53,401 nt of DNA from an uncultured Prevotellaceae bacterium (GTDB taxonomy: Bacteria > Bacteroidota > Bacteroidia > Bacteroidales > Bacteroidaceae). The notes beneath the pieces were generated by a model. That model saw nothing but the letters and a program-made list of their open reading frames with translations, was not told the origin of the DNA and did no database searches. The stretch spans positions 1 through 53,401 of the forward strand of contig CAMVPA010000024.1 of assembly GCA_947169245.1 (NCBI GenBank), in the 5' to 3' direction. The translations under genes and the position numbers were made by a program. Shown here one piece after another: positions 49,317-53,401 of this stretch (position 1 is its first letter; each line of letters begins with the position of its first letter).

Positions 49317-50504
49317 ATGGAAGCTTTCTTCAGAACACATCGATACCTTGTGGAGCATGTGAATGCACCAGTCCGCCGCACCCTAATGGATGAGATTGAC
49401 TGGAAAGATCGCATGATTGGCATCAAAGGAACACGAGGTGTAGGCAAGACGACATTCCTGCTTCAGTATGCAAGAGAGAAGTTTGATGTAGGCGATAAGC
49501 AGTGTCTGTACATCAACATGAACAACTTCTATTTTCAGGGACGCGGCATTGCCGACTTTGCTGGAGAATTCTACCATCACGGTGGAAGGGTGCTGCTTAT
49601 TGACCAAGTCTTTAAGCAGGACAACTGGTCGAAGGAGTTGCGTAAGTGCTACGACCTTTACCCAGGGTTGAAAATTGTGTTCACTGGCAGTAGTGTCATG
49701 CGACTCAAAGACGAGAACCCCGAGTTGAACGGCATTGTCAAATCCTACAATTTGAGAGGTTTATCATTCCGAGAGTTTCTGAACCTTCTCACAGGCAATG
49801 ATTTCCGTCCCTACACATTAGATGAGATACTCAAGAATCACGAGCGCATTATCAAGCAGATTCTGCCTAAGGTGTCTCCTACCCGCTACTTCCAGGACTA
49901 TATACACCATGGCTTCTATCCTTTCTTTCAGGAGCATCGCAACTATAGCGAAAACCTGCTGAAAACCATGAACATGATGACCGAGGTCGATATCCTGCTC
50001 ATCAAACAGATTGAACTAAAGTATCTTCCTAAAATCAAGAAGCTCTTCTACAAGCTAGCTGAAGAAGGTCCCAAGGCGCCCAACGTGTCGAAGCTGGCAC
50101 AGGATATAGAGACCAGCCGAGCCACGGTGATGAACTACATCAAATACCTTACCGATGCCCGCCTGCTCAACATGATCTATCCGTATGGAGAGAGTTTCCC
50201 GAAGAAACCATCAAAGGTTATGCTTCACAACTCAAACCTTCTTTATGCCATCTACCCCATCCACGTGGAGAAACAGACGGCCATGGAGACATTCTTCGTC
50301 AACTCGCTGTGGAAGGACCACAAGGTGAACCAGACGGGACGCGACCCCTACTACCTTGTGGACGGAAAACTGAAATTCCGTATATGCGATGCTGACTCAC
50401 ATAACAAAATCAGGTACGTACCTGACACCATCTATGCGCGTTACAACACCGAAATAGGCAAAGACAACCAAATTCCCCTTTGGTTGCTTGGTTTTCTTTA
50501 TTAA
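49317..50504 (+). CDS. AAA-type ATP-binding protein of the DUF4143-like group
   Basis: 395 residues. Walker A is GIKGTRGVGKTTFLLQYARE, Walker B is GGRVLLIDQVFKQDNWSKEL and a sensor-like KIVFTGSSVMRLKD follows. A winged-helix-like segment (VSKLAQDIETSRATVMNYIK) and a C-terminal domain complete the typical layout. In this group the C-terminal region is often nuclease-like; the usual acidic EVDF motif is not evident here. The cellular role is unknown. Confidence 0.82.
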   Translation: MEAFFRTHRYLVEHVNAPVRRTLMDEIDWKDRMIGIKGTRGVGKTTFLLQYAREKFDVGDKQCLYINMNNFYFQGRGIADFAGEFYHHGGRVLLIDQVFKQDNWSKELRKCYDLYPGLKIVFTGSSVMRLKDENPELNGIVKSYNLRGLSFREFLNLLTGNDFRPYTLDEILKNHERIIKQILPKVSPTRYFQDYIHHGFYPFFQEHRNYSENLLKTMNMMTEVDILLIKQIELKYLPKIKKLFYKLAEEGPKAPNVSKLAQDIETSRATVMNYIKYLTDARLLNMIYPYGESFPKKPSKVMLHNSNLLYAIYPIHVEKQTAMETFFVNSLWKDHKVNQTGRDPYYLVDGKLKFRICDADSHNKIRYVPDTIYARYNTEIGKDNQIPLWLLGFLY

Positions 50505-50530
50505 GTGGACCTCCCAGCTATCTTACTGCT

Positions 50531-51199
50531 ATGACAATCAACGACGTGTTTGGCCTGCGCAACCAGGGACGTGCCGAAGAAGCTTACGAGGCAGCGAGGT
50601 CTATCTATGCCGTCGACAAAAGATCTTACTCTGCCACTGCGATGTTCTGGACGGCCGTCGACGTCCTGAAGTTGCGAGTCAGCGAGAATCGCATGGAAGA
50701 AGCCAGGAAGATTTACTTAGCCCTAGAACGGCTGCTGAACGGTCTGAAGGATGAAAAGGGCTGGATGCGCGATGCCATGAAAAAATGCCAGGCACTGCTG
50801 GAAAAAGGTAACAACAGGGAGAGATTACTAGAGGAAGGCCCGGAGCACTTGCGGACGGGCATCTGGGGGGAGGAGCTGGCTGCTGCTTATCTGCGCGAGA
50901 AAGGCTACGTCATCTTGGAGCGCGACTGGCACTCGAAGCATCGCGACATCGACATTATTGCCCAAAACGACGGATACATCGTCTTCGTGGAGGTGAAGAC
51001 GCGCCGTAACTGCGACTACGCTGACCCTGTAGAGGCCGTCAACTACCAGAAACTCAAGAACCTTCGCCTGGCCATCAACCACTACCTAAACTATCGGAAG
51101 ACCGACAGCCCTTGGCGTTTCGACGTCATCACCATCATTGGCTCCATAGGCGATTTGACGCCCGAAATCAACCACATCGAAGAATTTTCCTTGATTTAG
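50531..51199 (+). CDS. YraN/UPF0102 nuclease-like domain with an N-terminal helical-repeat extension
   Basis: 222 residues from the ATG at 50531. The first 95 or so are helical and TPR-like (FGLRNQGRAEEAYEAARSIY; SENRMEEARKIYLALERLLN). The C-terminal 115 are a YraN domain: RTGIWGEELAAAYLREKGYV, the nuclease-fold DIDIIAQNDGYIVFVEVKTR, and VNYQKLKNLRLAINHYL. The D...ExK residues of the PD-(D/E)XK fold are present. Most YraN proteins are only about 120 residues long, so the extension is unusual. An upstream in-frame start at 50480 overlaps the previous gene and is not favoured. Confidence 0.8.
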   Translation: MTINDVFGLRNQGRAEEAYEAARSIYAVDKRSYSATAMFWTAVDVLKLRVSENRMEEARKIYLALERLLNGLKDEKGWMRDAMKKCQALLEKGNNRERLLEEGPEHLRTGIWGEELAAAYLREKGYVILERDWHSKHRDIDIIAQNDGYIVFVEVKTRRNCDYADPVEAVNYQKLKNLRLAINHYLNYRKTDSPWRFDVITIIGSIGDLTPEINHIEEFSLI

Positions 51200-51245
51200 A
51201 CATATCAAGAACGCAAACGTTTTAGGAATATTTTGCGAACTCCGC

Positions 51246-51276
51246 TTTGCATTTTGGGATTTTCTTTGTACCTTTG
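51246..51276 (+). promoter_or_regulatory. promoter for nifJ
   Basis: TTTG (51246-51249), 19 bases, TACCTTTG (51269-51276), with an AT-rich leader of about 65 bases before the ATG at 51351. Confidence 0.87.
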
Positions 51277-51350
51277 CAGGCGTTTATAAACACGTCATCA
51301 TTTTTAGGTATTAATAGGCAATAGTTATACATTTTATATTCATAACAAAA

Positions 51351-53401
51351 ATGGCTAAAGAAAAGAAATTTATTACCTGTGATGGTAACGAGGCTGCGGC
51401 TCACGTGAGCTATATGTTCTCGGAGGTAGCTGCTATCTACCCCATCACCCCGAGCTCACCTATGGCTGAGCACGTTGACGAGTGGGCTGCCCGTGGTCGT
51501 AAGAACCTTTGGGGTCAGACCGTAAGTGTACAGGAAATGCAGTCTGAGGCTGGTGCTGCCGGTGCCGTTCACGGTTCGCTGCAGGCTGGTGCCCTCACCA
51601 CTACATTCACCGCTTCTCAGGGTCTGTTGCTTATGATTCCAAACATGTACAAGATTGCTGGTGAGCTGATTCCTTGCGTATTCGACGTTTCTGCCCGTAC
51701 GCTGGCTTCTCACTCTCTCTGTATCTTCGGTGACCACCAGGACGTGATGGCTTGCCGTCAGACTGGTTTCGCCATGCTCTGCGAGGGTTCTGTACAGGAG
51801 GTTATGGACATGACTGCTGCTGCCCACCTGGCATCGCTCGAGACCTGCGTGCCGTTCGTCAACTTCTTCGACGGTTTCCGTACCTCTCACGAGTATCACA
51901 AGATTGAGCTGCTCGACCAGGAGGATGTTCGTCCGCTCGTAAAGGAAGAGTACATCAAGCGCTTCCGTGACCGCGCTATGTCGCCTGAGCGTCCTATCAC
52001 TCGTGGTACCGCCGAGAACCCCGAGACCTTCTTCACTCACCGTGAGGCTTGCAACCCCTACTACGATGCAGTGCCCGAGGTCGTTGAAAAGTATCTGGGC
52101 GAGCTGTCTAAGATTACCGGTCGTGAGTATCACCTGTTCTCTTACTATGGAGCCGAGGATGCTGACCGCATGATTATCCTGATGGGTTCTGCTACCGACG
52201 CTGCCCGCGAGGCTATCGACTACCTGAACGCCAACGGCCAGAAGGTGGGTATGATCTCGGTTCACCTCTATCGTCCGTTCAGCGTGAAGCACCTGCTGGC
52301 TGCTGTTCCCAAGACGGTGAAGAAGATTGCCGTCCTGGACCGCACGAAGGAGCCCGGTGCCAACGGCGAGCCTCTGTATATGGACGTGAAGGATGCCTTC
52401 TACGAAGTAGAAAATCGTCCTCTTATCGTGGGTGGCCGCTACGGTCTTGGTTCTCACGACACTACCCCAGCCCAGATCATCAGCGTGTTCAACAACCTCG
52501 CTATGCCCGAGCCTAAGAACCACTTCACCATCGGTATCGTAGATGACGTGACCTTCACTTCTCTGCCCGAGGTTGAGGAGATTGCTCTTGGTGGTAAGGG
52601 TATGTTCCAGGCTAAGTTCTATGGTCTGGGTGCTGACGGTACCGTAGGTGCTAACAAGAACTCAGTTAAGATTATTGGTGACAACACCGACAAGTACTGC
52701 CAGGCTTACTTCTCTTACGACTCTAAGAAGTCGGGAGGTTTCACCTGCTCTCACCTGCGTTTCGGTGACACGCCTATCCGCTCTACCTATCTGGTGACCA
52801 CACCTAACTTCGTAGCTTGCCACGTTCAGGCTTACCTGCACATGTACGACGTGACACGTGGTCTGCAGAAGAACGGCACGTTCCTGCTGAACACCATCTT
52901 CGACGATGCCGAGCTGGAGAAGTTCATGCCTAACAAGGTGAAGCGCTACTTCGCTCAGAACAACATCACCGTATATACCATCAACGCTACCAAGATTGCA
53001 CAGGAGATCGGTCTGGGCAACCGCACCAACACCATCCTGCAGTCAGCATTCTTCCGCATCACTGAGGTGATTCCCGTAGAGCTGGCTGTTGAGAAGATGA
53101 AGGCTGCTGCCCTGAAGTCTTACGGTGCCAAGGGTCAGGACGTGGTTGACAAGAACTACGCTGCCATCGACCGCGGTGGCGAGTACAAGAAGTTTGAGGT
53201 GAAGCCCGAGTGGGCAAACCTCGCTGACGACGCTGAGAAGCAGGACGATGCTCCCGCATTCGTTAAGGAGCTCGTTCGTCCTATCAACGCTCAGGCCGGT
53301 GACCTGCTGAAGGTCAGCGACTTCGTAAAGCACGGCACAGTTGACGGTTCTTGGGAGGTTGGTACTGCCGCCTACGAGAAGCGCGGTGTAGAGGCCTTCG
53401 T
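51351..53401 (+). CDS. nifJ: pyruvate:ferredoxin (flavodoxin) oxidoreductase, 3' end outside window
   Basis: The first 683 residues of a protein that is usually about 1190 long. It decarboxylates pyruvate to acetyl-CoA and reduces ferredoxin, a central step of anaerobic metabolism. It begins KEKKFITCDGNEAAAHVSYM, with the family marks AIYPITPSSPMAEHVDEWAA, SVQEMQSEAGAAGAVHGSLQ and TTFTASQGLLLMIPNMYKIA. The domain II region (MIILMGSATDAAREAIDYLN) and the start of the gamma-like domain (GIVDDVTFTSLPEV; GLGADGTVGANKNSVKIIGD) follow. The thiamine and 4Fe-4S domains lie beyond the window. Third bases favour T more than in the neighbours, as often seen in very highly expressed genes. Confidence 0.95.
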   Translation, partial: MAKEKKFITCDGNEAAAHVSYMFSEVAAIYPITPSSPMAEHVDEWAARGRKNLWGQTVSVQEMQSEAGAAGAVHGSLQAGALTTTFTASQGLLLMIPNMYKIAGELIPCVFDVSARTLASHSLCIFGDHQDVMACRQTGFAMLCEGSVQEVMDMTAAAHLASLETCVPFVNFFDGFRTSHEYHKIELLDQEDVRPLVKEEYIKRFRDRAMSPERPITRGTAENPETFFTHREACNPYYDAVPEVVEKYLGELSKITGREYHLFSYYGAEDADRMIILMGSATDAAREAIDYLNANGQKVGMISVHLYRPFSVKHLLAAVPKTVKKIAVLDRTKEPGANGEPLYMDVKDAFYEVENRPLIVGGRYGLGSHDTTPAQIISVFNNLAMPEPKNHFTIGIVDDVTFTSLPEVEEIALGGKGMFQAKFYGLGADGTVGANKNSVKIIGDNTDKYCQAYFSYDSKKSGGFTCSHLRFGDTPIRSTYLVTTPNFVACHVQAYLHMYDVTRGLQKNGTFLLNTIFDDAELEKFMPNKVKRYFAQNNITVYTINATKIAQEIGLGNRTNTILQSAFFRITEVIPVELAVEKMKAAALKSYGAKGQDVVDKNYAAIDRGGEYKKFEVKPEWANLADDAEKQDDAPAFVKELVRPINAQAGDLLKVSDFVKHGTVDGSWEVGTAAYEKRGVEAF

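Overview
The window is a chromosomal segment of a Bacteroidales bacterium, most likely Prevotella or a close relative. Nearly every clear promoter has the Bacteroidetes form, TTTG, 19-20 bases, then TAnnTTTG. Protein families point the same way: the Bat aerotolerance operon, Bacteroidetes-type QueA, PurM and PhoH, a fused ThrA, DUF5041-, DUF2027- and DUF5715-type proteins, a Na+/K+-type membrane pyrophosphatase and NifJ. Most of the window is housekeeping. No plasmid, phage or conjugative genes and no CRISPR array were seen.

Layout. 1-2824: the 3' part of a Gfo/Idh/MocA oxidoreductase, then a patch of gene remnants (truncated clostripain-like lipoprotein joined to a thioredoxin-fold tail, a DUF5041-like secreted protein, hipB and hipA fragments). 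2825-5433 (minus): nadE and a DUF2027 protein. 5602-9432 (plus): thrA and an ApgM-like gene that probably supplies the missing homoserine kinase. 9469-23754 (minus): about 14 kb of tightly packed genes starting at ftsY: ftsY, rimO, two HU-type genes (one a membrane-spanning HU-LysM fusion), moxR, DUF58, a BatD-like protein, batA, a batB-batC fusion, a batD-batE fusion, a PAP2 phosphatase and queA. 23915-27465 (minus): FAD oxidoreductase, a 52-residue membrane protein, an RluA-type pseudouridine synthase and a DUF5715 protein.

27466-28072 is a gene-free spacer with a MITE-like inverted repeat, five 21-base tandem repeats and promoters at both ends. 28073-35702 (plus): phoH, purC, menG, aroE, a TPM protein, lemA, purM, a sigma-70 factor and a lipoprotein. 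35711-38293 (minus): ettA, deoD and tRNA-Arg(ACG). 38413-40295 (plus): a MORN-GH25 lipoprotein and rlmH; a YpfJ-type metallopeptidase lies opposite. 41500-45776 (plus): a rhamnogalacturonan-type acetylesterase, a GH106-like rhamnosidase and a His-rich membrane peptide, a small pectin-degradation unit. 45804-46919 (minus): an uncharacterised ATP-grasp-like protein. 47015-53401 (plus): hppA, an AAA ATPase, a helical-repeat-YraN fusion and the 5' part of nifJ.

The most interesting structure is a dispersed family of 100-121 base palindromic elements, each made of two inverted hairpin arms (REPIN-like). One copy carries the start codon and N-terminus of the rhamnosidase gene. Three others sit inside conserved genes (apgM-like, rimO, FAD oxidoreductase), and all three are translated in the same frame into a Pro/Ser/Gly-rich peptide. 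This resembles the Rickettsia palindromic elements and is the best candidate here for an under-described system.
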